This document shows positions 18,501 to 26,196 of a stretch of DNA of 39,644 nucleotides, piece after piece. Below the pieces are notes generated by a model. It saw nothing but the letters and a program-made list of their open reading frames with translations, searched no databases and was not told where the DNA came from. A program made the position numbers and the translations under genes. How positions within the stretch are numbered: the stretch's first letter is position 1; each line of letters starts with the position of its first letter. Source of the DNA: JBEBXQ01 sp040391535 (GTDB lineage: Bacteria; Bacteroidota; Bacteroidia; Cytophagales; Spirosomataceae); contig JBEBXQ010000028.1 of the NCBI GenBank assembly GCA_040391535.1, positions 1-39,644 of the forward strand, given 5' to 3'.

Positions 18501-18714
18501 GTATGATTTCGGCAGATTACTCCCCTCAAGCTTCTTTCTGAAAGGATTACGGCTGAGTGCTGTGGCCAACAATGTGGCTGTGCTCAAAAAGTGGACGGAA
18601 AATATGGATCCGGAAATGGTGATGAATTCTTCCGATAACGCTATGGGGCTGGATTTCTGGCCAAGCCTGCCACCAACAAGAAGCATCGGCTTTAATCTCA
18701 GTGCCAGATTCTGA
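15580..18714 (+). CDS. SusC/RagA-family TonB-linked outer-membrane transporter 2
   Basis: This 1044-residue transporter has a signal peptide (about 1-21, ending LVAQ), a carboxypeptidase-regulatory-like domain (about 23-98; PIPGVNVLINGT, GTVTDEEGNYVL), and a plug (about 105-250) with SEVVVTALGIKREAKTLGYA, NPLIVINGVPVDN and SRAKDGVVMITTK. The barrel ends in FNLSARF. The N-terminal domain closely resembles that of the SusC at 5988-8975, but the plug is of the VTALGIKRE subtype, so these are distinct importers rather than a recent duplication. It follows dehydratase 1 by 155 bp, with no promoter I can support in between, and precedes its SusD partner by 39 bp. Confidence 0.95.
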   Translation: MKNTLILCILAMVLCSYTLVAQHRVTGKVTNAGNQPIPGVNVLINGTSVGTVTDEEGNYVLNATGESLIVFSYIGFITRQITVGNRSVIDVKLEEEERNLSEVVVTALGIKREAKTLGYATASVDADQIAVNRTPNVLSTLQGKMAGVNISSMSTGPAGTAKIRIRGQSSFSGQNNPLIVINGVPVDNSNYALGGNYVNNRIQNNSDGGDGMSSINPDDIESMTVLKGATAAALYGSRAKDGVVMITTKSKGSGKGWGVDYNLNFTSDTPLDFTDFQYEYGQGEGGVRPTSANPTSGVWSFGEKFQPGMRQVLFDGEDWPYEPVRNRIRKFYNIGTNFTNTVTVSNSGENGGFSLSFANTDNKSIVPNSRFNRKTINLGFNQKINQKLTAMGNLNYSLEENINPPQVDAQDFATATVIYTLANSMPFEALEANQVHPNGNEFVFSRFLVRNNPYYSVNYHKENVDRNRLFGNMALKWDITKWLYLQGRVAQDYYVRNHNYNIPNGYAPIAQAPAGYVNGGFVQDVRKFTERNIDFLLGGNHTFGDFGVDVTLGGNTRYVKMDYNSVAVQDFVQPGLYTVMNGRVKNPFYSLSEKKINSLYGAATFSYKEFLYLNVTARNDWFSTLAPDNRSILYPSVTGSFVFSQAFSNLPEWLTFGKIRAAYAQVGDDNVSPYSNALYYAVNNNNAVTPSGQLVPVGGINASSIPNRNLRPLRVKESEAGIELKLFKNLVGLDLTYYHKITEDQILAAQVSDASSYTSKLINVGRSMNQGLEMLLTFSPVRSDNFSWDINFNISYNTSEVLKLGLAENDTMITAGGGSGRVLRQQVGKPIGQLYTYYYLRDEQGRQVFDKASGLALRDEELRNVGNALPKYFGGITNAFNYKGISLSALIDFKLGHKIIAGQNQNYLRHGLHKRTLVGREEGFVIGEGVNPDGEINQTKALVQPFYERPNVIGVHEDMVFNAGFWKLRQLSLGYDFGRLLPSSFFLKGLRLSAVANNVAVLKKWTENMDPEMVMNSSDNAMGLDFWPSLPPTRSIGFNLSARF

Positions 18715-18753
18715 GCAGATAGTAAATGAGACAACAATGAAAATGAAGATCTT

Positions 18754-20301
18754 ATGAAACCGAAGTTAAAATATATACTTGCCCTGATGCTGTCCCTTCA
18801 CCTGCTGTCGGGATGCGATAACGGCTTTGACGAAATCAATACCAATAAAGTTGACCCGACGTCACTTTATCCGGCTTTTCAATTGAATAAAGCCATTCTG
18901 GATGTAAACTATCAGGATGGGTTCGGGACTTTACAGATGCTTTGCTATCATTTCGGCATCGTACAGCAGATGATCACCCCCTACGGAAGCTCGCTGGCGG
19001 GTGGTAATTATAATCAGTTTGTATCAGCGAATATCGCACAGGTCTGGCAGAATTTCTATCGGAATGTTGTCAAGCAGATTGTGGATGTTACGGAGGCTAC
19101 CAGGGAAGATCCTGTGATGCATAACCTCCATCAGTTTGCCAGAATCTGGAAGGCTTATTCATTCATGATCCTGACGGATACATACGGAGATATACCCTAT
19201 TCTGAAGCCGGGAAGGGGTATCTGGACGAAATTATTTCCCCGAAATATGATACGCAGGAATCCATTTACAAGGATTTGCTGAAAGAACTGGAGGAAGCGT
19301 CAGCAGCGCTGGATCCTTCCGGAGAGACGGTCAATACCGAAATCCTGTATGGCGGAAATGTCACCCAATGGAAAAAATTCGGTTATTCTCTGATGCTGCG
19401 TGCAGCCATGCGGCTGGTCAAGGTAGATCCCGCTCTGGCCGAATCGTATGTAAAAAAAGCGATAGCGGGTGGTTTGATCAGTTCTAATGCTGACAATGCC
19501 ATGACCAGACATTCGGCCCTCTACAATAACTGGATAGCCAACCATCTGGCCGCCCGGGAAAAAACCAATTTTTATCTGGCAGCCCCCTTTGTTAATTATC
19601 TTAAAGACAATAACGATCCCCGTCTGAAGTCAATTGCAGTGCGTTACGTAGGAGCAACCGGCGGTCCTGAACAGGTGGCCTCCCGGGCTTCGACTGACCC
19701 TGATAAGCAGATTGGTATGCCGATGGGCTATGATGATGTTTCCATCCGTACGGTATATGCGAGTGAGGGAGTAGCAAGTCTGTGGGATTTTTCGCAGGTC
19801 AGTCTTACTACCGTACTGGCGCTGGATGCACCGGAATTTCATGTTACTTATTCACAGACTCAGCTTCTGCTTGCCGAAGCTGCTGTCAGAGGCTGGGCTG
19901 AGGGTGAAGCTGCCGTATACTTTGAAAATGGTGTGCGTGCCAATCTTGAAGAAATGGCCCTCTTTGGTGCCGCCGCCGCCATTGCCCCGGCCAGCATAGA
20001 AAGCTATATCAATGCGCATCCTCTGGACAACGCCAGTGCACTGGAGCAGATCAATACGCAATACTGGGTATCGTCTTTCTTAAACGGGCCTGAATTATTC
20101 GCCAACTTCAGAAGAAGCGGTTTCCCTGCGCTGGCAAAAAACCCTTATCCCGGTTCTGAACTGCAGGGGGAAGACTTTATTCGTCGTATGCCGTATCCCG
20201 ACAGTGAAGTGGTCGTAAATCAGGGTAACCTGAATGAAGCCATAAACCGCCAGGGAGCCAATACGCTTAGTACCCGTATGTGGTGGGATAAAAAACTATA
20301 A
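18754..20301 (+). CDS. SusD-like substrate-binding lipoprotein 2
   Basis: This 515-residue lipoprotein (LLSGC, lipidated C21) looks like the SusD-like_2 group rather than the classical SusD group of the first pair. Examples are DEINTNKVDPTSLYPAFQLN near the start, AYSFMILTDTYGDIPYSEAGKG (about 131-152), a long helical middle, LLLAEAAVRGW, and the C-terminal FRRSGFPAL with RMPYPDSEVVVNQGNLNEA. It should form the lid of the preceding SusC. A strong terminator begins 16 bp after its stop, ending the dehydratase 1 - susC2 - susD2 transcript. Different SusD subtypes in the two pairs suggest two different substrates. Confidence 0.93.
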   Translation: MKPKLKYILALMLSLHLLSGCDNGFDEINTNKVDPTSLYPAFQLNKAILDVNYQDGFGTLQMLCYHFGIVQQMITPYGSSLAGGNYNQFVSANIAQVWQNFYRNVVKQIVDVTEATREDPVMHNLHQFARIWKAYSFMILTDTYGDIPYSEAGKGYLDEIISPKYDTQESIYKDLLKELEEASAALDPSGETVNTEILYGGNVTQWKKFGYSLMLRAAMRLVKVDPALAESYVKKAIAGGLISSNADNAMTRHSALYNNWIANHLAAREKTNFYLAAPFVNYLKDNNDPRLKSIAVRYVGATGGPEQVASRASTDPDKQIGMPMGYDDVSIRTVYASEGVASLWDFSQVSLTTVLALDAPEFHVTYSQTQLLLAEAAVRGWAEGEAAVYFENGVRANLEEMALFGAAAAIAPASIESYINAHPLDNASALEQINTQYWVSSFLNGPELFANFRRSGFPALAKNPYPGSELQGEDFIRRMPYPDSEVVVNQGNLNEAINRQGANTLSTRMWWDKKL

Positions 20302-20317
20302 ATACAATCACTGTAAT

Positions 20318-20362
20318 GCCGGTTATGTTTCCGGAAATCAGAGAACATAACCGGCCATTTTT
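20318..20362 (+). terminator. Intrinsic terminator after susD2
   Basis: GCCGGTTATGTT (20318-20329) and AACATAACCGGC (20344-20355) form a perfect 12-bp stem followed by CATTTTT. It separates susD2 from dehydratase 2, so the downstream genes need read-through or their own promoter. Confidence 0.85.
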
Positions 20363-20392
20363 GAAAGATTATTTACCATAAAAACAAAACCT

Positions 20393-21733
20393 ATGAGTAA
20401 GAGCAGACGTGATACTTTAAAAATGCTGGGAATAGGAACCTCAGCCGGGCTTTTAAATATTTTTGGTGGTGGACAGGAAGCCCGTGCCCACTATGAAACG
20501 CCTCAATATGCAAAAGGTACATCGCCCGTCAGGATCAAGAGTGTGAAAGCCATTGCTACTGCTCCGCAGGGGTCCAATCTGATTGTCGTTAAGGTCGAAA
20601 CTACCGAGCCGGGTTTATACGGCCTGGGGTGTGCAACATTTACACAAAGGGCTTTTGCTGTAGTAACGGCCATCGATAAATACCTGGGTGAGCTCTGTGT
20701 TGGCCGGGATGTGGATAACATCGAAGATATCTGGCAATCCATTTATGTAAGCTCGTACTGGCGGAATGGCCCTGTCCTCAATAATGCCTTGTGCGGGCTG
20801 GATCAGGCACTCTGGGATATCAAAGGTAAACGCGCCGGTATGCCGGTTTATCAGCTGTTGGGTGGCAAATGCCGTTTTGCAATTCCCTGCTATACACATG
20901 CCGGAGGGAGAACTCCGGAGGAGGCCGTAGAAAGTGTAAAGAAGTTTATGGCAGAAGGCTATAAATATATCCGGATACAGCAGGGGGGCTACGGTGGGGT
21001 AGGAAGTACGGAACGTAAACCGGATTTTAAAGAGGCAGGTTTCGGAGGGGAAACCGATAGTTATATGAATGAAAAATTCTATATGAAATCGGTACCGGAA
21101 ATGTTTGCGGCGGTCAGGAAAAGCTGTGGTGATGAAGTGGAATTGCTGCATGACATTCATGAGCGGCTTCAGCCGATGGACGCGATCAACCTCATTAAGC
21201 GACTGGAAGAATACAAACCTTTTTTCGTGGAAGATCCGTTTTCCCCTGAAAACATGAAATGGTTTAAATTATTACGCCAGACGACTTCGGTACCTCTGGC
21301 AATGGGTGAACTTTTCAATAATATCAACGAATTTGTGGAGCCGATGGTCAATCAGTGGTTTGACTTTATCCGTATTCACGTTTCTCAGATCGGTGGTATT
21401 ACCCCTGCCATGAAAGTAGCCCGCCTGGGCGAATGGTTTAACGTCCGCACGGCATGGCACGGCCCTGGTGATGTGTCGCCGGTGGGGCACTCGGCACATG
21501 CGCATATTGATTTTGCTGTCTGGAATTTCGGGATTCAGGAGGCCGTCAGGTTCAATGAAAAAACACAGGAAGTGTTCTCCGGCTGCCCGACAATGAAAAA
21601 CGGTTATATGTCTGTTAACGAAGTACCGGGACTCGGTGTGGATATTGACGAAAAGGCTGCGGCTAAGTATCCCATCTTTACCAAATCAAACTGGCAGGTC
21701 AGAAAAGAAGACGGAACCATTATACGGCCATAA
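20393..21733 (+). CDS. Tat-exported enolase-superfamily dehydratase 2 (RspA/ManD-like)
   Basis: This 446-residue protein starts with a twin-arginine signal (SRRDTLKMLG, cleavage likely after EARA, residue 32). The catalytic part resembles the D-mannonate/D-gluconate dehydratase family (ManD/RspA): long lid region after CYTHAGGRT, AWHGPGDVSPVGH (354-366), NFGIQE and VPGLGVDIDE. Metal ligands are D254 (HDIH, with H256), E280 (VEDP) and E306 (GELF); H356 is the catalytic His and E383 is conserved. Family reaction: aldonate to 2-keto-3-deoxy-aldonate plus water. Known members are cytoplasmic, so a Tat signal is unusual. It lies after a terminator and 69 bp before the LacI gene. Class confident; sugar acid unknown. 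Confidence 0.87.
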   Translation: MSKSRRDTLKMLGIGTSAGLLNIFGGGQEARAHYETPQYAKGTSPVRIKSVKAIATAPQGSNLIVVKVETTEPGLYGLGCATFTQRAFAVVTAIDKYLGELCVGRDVDNIEDIWQSIYVSSYWRNGPVLNNALCGLDQALWDIKGKRAGMPVYQLLGGKCRFAIPCYTHAGGRTPEEAVESVKKFMAEGYKYIRIQQGGYGGVGSTERKPDFKEAGFGGETDSYMNEKFYMKSVPEMFAAVRKSCGDEVELLHDIHERLQPMDAINLIKRLEEYKPFFVEDPFSPENMKWFKLLRQTTSVPLAMGELFNNINEFVEPMVNQWFDFIRIHVSQIGGITPAMKVARLGEWFNVRTAWHGPGDVSPVGHSAHAHIDFAVWNFGIQEAVRFNEKTQEVFSGCPTMKNGYMSVNEVPGLGVDIDEKAAAKYPIFTKSNWQVRKEDGTIIRP

Positions 21734-21802
21734 TTCTGTGGATGTCAGTATTAAATTTTTAACTTGCGGTAAGCTCATTACTAACCTTACCTGATCTGTA
21801 CA

Positions 21803-22840
21803 ATGCAAAAAAAGCGCACCTCGTTAAAGGATATAGCAGAAAAAGCCGGTGTTTCAACCGCGTTGGTTTCCTATGTGATGAATGGGAAGGAAAACAGGGT
21901 AGGAGCCGGTATCGCATTGAAAATAAAAAGTATAGCAGATGAACTGAATTATCAGCCCAACCATCTGGCAAAAAGTCTCAGAAGCGGCAAAACGTTTACT
22001 ATAGGGCTGATTATTGCCGATATTTCCAATCCGTTTTTTGCCAATATTGCCAGAGTAGTTGAGGATGAGGCGAAAAAATCGGGATATACCGTCATCATAG
22101 GAAGTTCAGATGAGAACGCTAAAAAATCATGGGATCTGTTAAATGTCCTGGTCAACAGGCAGGTAGATGGTTTTATTATCGTATCGGCAGAAGGCTCTGA
22201 ACGGAATGTCCTTTTTCTCAAGGAAAAAAAGATTCCGTTTGTTCTTCTGGACCGGCACTTTCCGGATATTCAGACAGATTTTGTGGTTACCAATAATTTC
22301 AAGGCGTCTTATGATGCCACCATTCATTTGCTTAAAAACGGATATCGCCGGATCGGAATGATCGCCTATGATGCGGATATGTTTCATACACAGGAACGGA
22401 TCAGAGGATATCATCAGGCACTGAAGGAAAGCGGTATAAACCTGCCGAAGGATTGTCTGAAAAGAGTTCCGTTCAAAGATATGGATGCCCGGGTGAAAGC
22501 TGAAATTGATCATCTGATGAAAGGTGAAAACCCGATAGACGCGCTTATTTTTACTACGTATGGCCTGGCAGTAAATGGCTTGAAATACATCAATGAAAGG
22601 AAAATCAGTGTGCCTGAACAGCTGGCGATAGTCAGTTACGGGCAGGCTGAAGGTTTTGATTTGTATTATTGCCCGATCAGCTATATCAGGCAACCGCTGG
22701 AACAACTGGGGAAAACGGCTGTTGAAATGCTGATTGCCCGGCTCAAAAATCCGGAAGAAGGTATGAAGCAGCTGTTCATGGAAGCCCGATTGGTCAACAG
22801 GGATTCTTCCGTTCCCAAAATTATTGTTTCGGATCCTTGA
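21803..22840 (+). CDS. LacI-family transcriptional regulator
   Basis: This 345-residue regulator has an N-terminal helix-turn-helix (SLKDIAEKAGVSTALVSYVM, 7-26), a hinge (NYQPNHLAKSLRSGKT, about 49-64) and a periplasmic-binding-protein-like ligand domain (IGLIIADISNPFF to SYIRQPLEQLGKTAVEMLI). LacI proteins are usually repressors released by a sugar or sugar derivative. Because it lies inside the locus, it is the natural candidate for the three GTTAAACGATTAAC-like sites upstream. Its own start region has an inverted GGTAAG (21768-21773) / CTTACC (21786-21791) repeat of unknown meaning. Ligand is unknown; an aldonate or 2-keto-3-deoxy acid would fit the neighbours. Confidence 0.93.
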   Translation: MQKKRTSLKDIAEKAGVSTALVSYVMNGKENRVGAGIALKIKSIADELNYQPNHLAKSLRSGKTFTIGLIIADISNPFFANIARVVEDEAKKSGYTVIIGSSDENAKKSWDLLNVLVNRQVDGFIIVSAEGSERNVLFLKEKKIPFVLLDRHFPDIQTDFVVTNNFKASYDATIHLLKNGYRRIGMIAYDADMFHTQERIRGYHQALKESGINLPKDCLKRVPFKDMDARVKAEIDHLMKGENPIDALIFTTYGLAVNGLKYINERKISVPEQLAIVSYGQAEGFDLYYCPISYIRQPLEQLGKTAVEMLIARLKNPEEGMKQLFMEARLVNRDSSVPKIIVSDP

Positions 22841-22908
22841 TCTGTTGGATTGCAGTTTTTTATGTATTTGTCAGGATGAAATACTAAACACTTAACACAT
22901 TGAATCGT

Positions 22909-24156
22909 ATGGATTACTCTAAACCCAGCCGCGGACCTTCCAGGCGCACCGTTATCCAATCATTATTAGGTGCAGCCGGAGCCGGAGCTTTGTCTTTGCC
23001 GGCCTTTTCCTATACACAGCATCCCGGCCGGTTTGAGGGATACAGCAAAGTAAGAATTACAAAACTGGAAACCTTCCTGGTCAAACCCCGATGGATTTTC
23101 CTTAAAATACATACGGATGTTGGTGTCACAGGATTGGGAGAACCTTTGCTGGAAGGGCGTGCCCTGACTATCCAGACGGCCATTAAGGAAATTGAGCCTT
23201 ATCTTATCGGGAAAGATCCCCGTCATATCGTACATCACTGGCAGGCTATTTACCGGCATGCGTTTTACAGGGGCGGGCCTATTCTGACCAGTGCTTTAAG
23301 TGGTATCGACCATGCGTTATGGGATATCAAGGCGAGGCTCCTGAATATTCCGGTATTTGAATTACTGGGCGGCCCCACCCGCGACCGCGTACGCATCTAT
23401 GGCAGGGCTTCCACTCCGGAAGATATGAAAAAAAGGAAAAGTGAAGGGTATACAGTTATTAAAACCGGAGTAGCTAAAAAACGCCCCGCTGATTTTGTCG
23501 AAAATCCAAAATTTATACAGAATGCCACAGACAGTTTTGCAGCATTACGTGAAGCAGGTGGCGATGAAATGGATATCGGGATTGACTTCCACGGAGCTAT
23601 TCCGCCACAAACTTCAAAGTTGCTGATCAGAGAACTGGAGCCTTTCAAGCCGATGTTTATTGAGGAACCCTGTCAGGCACAGAATGTGGATGTACTGGTG
23701 GATATTGCCCGCGGAACGCATTTGCCCATTGCGACAGGTGAAAGAATCTTTACGAAGTGGGGCTTCAGAGAAATCCTGGAAAAAGGAGCAGCCAGTATTA
23801 TTCAGCCGGATTTATGTCATGCGGGAGGTATTACCGAAGGAAGGATCATTGCCGGAATGGCCGAAGCCTATTATGTACCCATTGCCCCCCATAATCCGAT
23901 GGGCCCGATTTCGCTTGCTGTCGGACTTCATCTGGCGGCAAGCATTCCTAATTTCCTGGTGCAGGAACAGGTTTCATTGGGAGAAGGCTATCTGAAAAAC
24001 CCGTTTAAATTACAAAAGGACGGAACCGTAATGGTACCGACAGGGCCAGGTCTGGGTATCGAACTGGATGATGCGGCTATGGCTGATAAAATCGGGCACG
24101 ACTGGAAAAACCCGGAGTCATACAATGCGCTCGACGGTTCTGTCGTAGATTGGTAA
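22909..24156 (+). CDS. Tat-exported enolase-superfamily dehydratase 3 (D-galactonate dehydratase-like)
   Basis: From the ATG at 22909 this is 415 residues; a TTG three codons upstream (22900) is an alternative start. A Tat signal is visible (SRRTVIQSLLGAAGAGALSL). The catalytic part closely follows the DgoD group: IDFHGA (D226, H228), FIEEP (E252), IATGERIFTKW (E278), IIQPDLCHAGGITE (D301), IAPHNPMGPISLA (H328) and VQEQ (E353). All expected metal ligands and the Asp-His dyad are present. DgoD dehydrates D-galactonate to 2-keto-3-deoxy-D-galactonate (EC 4.2.1.6), normally in the cytoplasm; export here would move the step to the periplasm. It follows LacI by 68 bp and ends at a strong terminator. 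Confidence 0.88.
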   Translation: MDYSKPSRGPSRRTVIQSLLGAAGAGALSLPAFSYTQHPGRFEGYSKVRITKLETFLVKPRWIFLKIHTDVGVTGLGEPLLEGRALTIQTAIKEIEPYLIGKDPRHIVHHWQAIYRHAFYRGGPILTSALSGIDHALWDIKARLLNIPVFELLGGPTRDRVRIYGRASTPEDMKKRKSEGYTVIKTGVAKKRPADFVENPKFIQNATDSFAALREAGGDEMDIGIDFHGAIPPQTSKLLIRELEPFKPMFIEEPCQAQNVDVLVDIARGTHLPIATGERIFTKWGFREILEKGAASIIQPDLCHAGGITEGRIIAGMAEAYYVPIAPHNPMGPISLAVGLHLAASIPNFLVQEQVSLGEGYLKNPFKLQKDGTVMVPTGPGLGIELDDAAMADKIGHDWKNPESYNALDGSVVDW

Positions 24157-24240
24157 TACAGCTGTCGGCCTGCTCAGGAAGTGGGGTAGAGCATCTGAAG
24201 TATTACTTCACTTCTGATCTGAAATTACTCGTTATCGTTC

Positions 24241-24288
24241 TGATGCAAAAAGCCTTCCCAAATTGCTTTGAGAAGGCTTTTTGCATCA
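24241..24288. terminator. Bidirectional terminator between dehydratase 3 and atpC
   Basis: TGATGCAAAAAGCCTTC (24241-24257) pairs perfectly over 17 bp with 24272-24288. The stem ends carry A- and T-runs on both strands, so it can stop transcription from either convergent gene. Confidence 0.92.
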
Positions 24289-24305
24289 TCTATGCGAAGC
24301 AATTC

Positions 24306-24548
24306 TTATAAAATGGCCTCAGCCAGAACAAGAACTTTATTGTTCAGTACCTCAACTACACCACCGTCGATAGTGAAGTTTTTTTTGCCAGCTCCGGTAT
24401 CGACCACAACTTCACCGCGGCCAAGTGTACTGACCAGCGCTGCGTGATTGTTCAATACCTGAAACTGTCCTTCAGTGCCAGGGAAAGTAACCGCAGTTGC
24501 TTCACCGGCAAAGACGTTTTTATCAGGGGTAATTATTTCTAAGTTCAT
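24306..24548 (-). CDS. atpC: ATP synthase F1 epsilon subunit (short form)
   Basis: This 80-residue protein matches the N-terminal beta-sandwich of F1 epsilon (MNLEIITPDKNVFAGEATAVTFPGTEGQFQVLNNHAALVS, then GVVEVLNNKVLVLAE). It ends where the C-terminal helical hairpin would begin in the usual 130-140-residue proteins. That hairpin restrains ATP hydrolysis in other bacteria, so inhibition by epsilon should be absent. Short epsilons are, to my knowledge, common in Bacteroidota, and the frame is closed by a normal stop, so this is not a truncation. It starts 11 bp after atpD and shares its transcript. Confidence 0.93.
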   Translation of the reverse strand: MNLEIITPDKNVFAGEATAVTFPGTEGQFQVLNNHAALVSTLGRGEVVVDTGAGKKNFTIDGGVVEVLNNKVLVLAEAIL

Positions 24549-24559
24549 GTGTCAGATTC

Positions 24560-26074
24560 TTATTTGTTAGCTTCAGCCAACATTTTTTCACCTTTTGCCT
24601 GCGCGTCTTCAATAGTTCCAACAAGGTTGAAGGCCATTTCAGGAAGGTGGTCAAATTCACCTGCAATAATCTGATTGAAACCTTTGATCGTATCATTAAT
24701 ATCAACCAGAACACCTTTCAAACCTGTAAACTGTTCAGCAACGAAGAAAGGCTGAGAAAGGAAACGCTCTACACGTCTGGCACGTGATACGGCCAGCTTA
24801 TCATCTTCGGAAAGTTCTTCCATACCCAGAATGGCGATGATATCCTGTAATTCCTTATAACGTTGCAGAATGTTTTTCACACTCTGAGCGCAATTATAGT
24901 GCGCATCACCCAACACTTCTGCTGAAAGGATACGTGATGACGAATCAAGCGGATCCACAGCCGGATAAATACCTTTTTCAGATACTTTACGGCTCAATAC
25001 GGTGGTTGCATCAAGGTGAGCAAAAGTCGTTGCAGGAGCCGGGTCAGTTAAGTCATCGGCAGGTACGTAAACAGCTTGTACCGAAGTAATAGATCCACGC
25101 TTGGTAGAAGTAATACGTTCCTGCATGGCACCCATTTCTGTAGCCAGTGTCGGCTGGTAACCTACTGCAGACGGCATCCGTCCCAAAAGTGCTGATACTT
25201 CAGAACCAGCCTGGGTAAAGCGGAAAATATTATCAATAAAGAAAAGAATATCACGGCCTTGTCCCTGTCCGTCACCATCACGGAAGTATTCCGCTACGGT
25301 CAGTCCTGACAATGCCACACGTGCACGTGCTCCGGGAGGTTCGTTCATTTGTCCGAATACGAAGGTAGCCTGAGACTCTTTCAGTACTTCGTAATCAACT
25401 TTCGAAGTATCCCATCCGCCTTCTTCCATGCTGTGTTTGAACGCATCACCATATCTGATAATACCGGCTTCAATCATTTCACGAAGCAAGTCGTTACCTT
25501 CACGGGTACGCTCACCCACACCTGCAAATACAGAAAGACCTGCATATGCTTTTGCGATATTGTTGATCAATTCCTGAATCAATACGGTTTTACCAACCCC
25601 GGCACCACCAAACAAACCGATTTTACCTCCTTTTACATAAGGAGCCAAAAGGTCAATTACTTTGATACCCGTAAACAGGATTTCAGTTCCTGTTGCCAGA
25701 TCTTCAAATTTAGGAGCGCTGCGGTGAATTGAAATCCCATTAGGGGAATCTATGGTTTTCAATCCATCAATGGTATCACCTACCACGTTGAAAAGACGAC
25801 CTTTAATCTGCTCGCCGGTTGGCATTTTGATAGGCTCGCCTGTCGCGATAACTTCCATACCACGCTGAAGTCCTTCCGTACCTTCCATGGCGATGGTACG
25901 TACACGGTCCTCTCCGAGGTGCTGCTGACATTCAAGAACTACTTTTTGGCCATTTGATTTTATGACTTGCAGTGCGTCCAGAATGGATGGAATACTGGCA
26001 CTGTTTTCGAAGGATACGTCTACTACGGGACCAATTACCTGAGTAATTTTTCCTATGTTTGTCGCGTTTGCCAT
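24560..26074 (-). CDS. atpD: ATP synthase F1 beta subunit
   Basis: This 504-residue protein is the catalytic beta subunit of the F1Fo ATP synthase, on the cytoplasmic face of the inner membrane. The Walker A motif is GGAGVGKT (156-163). Other family signatures are GERTREGNDL, ILFFIDNIFRFTQAGSEVSALLGRMPSAVGYQPTL, and the PAPATTFAHLDATTVLSR region. The other ATP synthase genes are not in the window, which fits the split atpDC arrangement of Bacteroidota. The upstream region on this strand has a good promoter (TAATTTTG). Confidence 0.98.
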   Translation of the reverse strand: MANATNIGKITQVIGPVVDVSFENSASIPSILDALQVIKSNGQKVVLECQQHLGEDRVRTIAMEGTEGLQRGMEVIATGEPIKMPTGEQIKGRLFNVVGDTIDGLKTIDSPNGISIHRSAPKFEDLATGTEILFTGIKVIDLLAPYVKGGKIGLFGGAGVGKTVLIQELINNIAKAYAGLSVFAGVGERTREGNDLLREMIEAGIIRYGDAFKHSMEEGGWDTSKVDYEVLKESQATFVFGQMNEPPGARARVALSGLTVAEYFRDGDGQGQGRDILFFIDNIFRFTQAGSEVSALLGRMPSAVGYQPTLATEMGAMQERITSTKRGSITSVQAVYVPADDLTDPAPATTFAHLDATTVLSRKVSEKGIYPAVDPLDSSSRILSAEVLGDAHYNCAQSVKNILQRYKELQDIIAILGMEELSEDDKLAVSRARRVERFLSQPFFVAEQFTGLKGVLVDINDTIKGFNQIIAGEFDHLPEMAFNLVGTIEDAQAKGEKMLAEANK

Positions 26075-26118
26075 TTGTGAATAACTAGTATGAGATTTGT
26101 ATTCTTAATTTCAGGTCG

Positions 26119-26149
26119 CAAAATTAGGATATTTAATGGTCTGGATCAA
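26119..26149 (-). promoter_or_regulatory. Promoter of atpDC
   Basis: On the minus strand TTG (26149-26147) and TAATTTTG (26126-26119) are separated by 20 bp, matching the Bacteroidota -33/-7 consensus. The -7 box is about 45 bp from the atpD start codon. Confidence 0.65.
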
Positions 26150-26196
26150 TAGATAATTGACACATTTATAGGATATTTTTTAGAGAAGCACAATAA

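Noticed and set aside
21768..21791. GGTAAG/CTTACC inverted repeat before the LacI gene as an autoregulatory operator
   Set aside because: Unlike the CG-centred sites elsewhere, with 12-nt spacing; no support beyond the short repeat.
22845..22870. Promoter candidate (TTG / TGTATTTG) before dehydratase 3
   Set aside because: The -7 box deviates at the conserved A and the spacing is about 15 bp.
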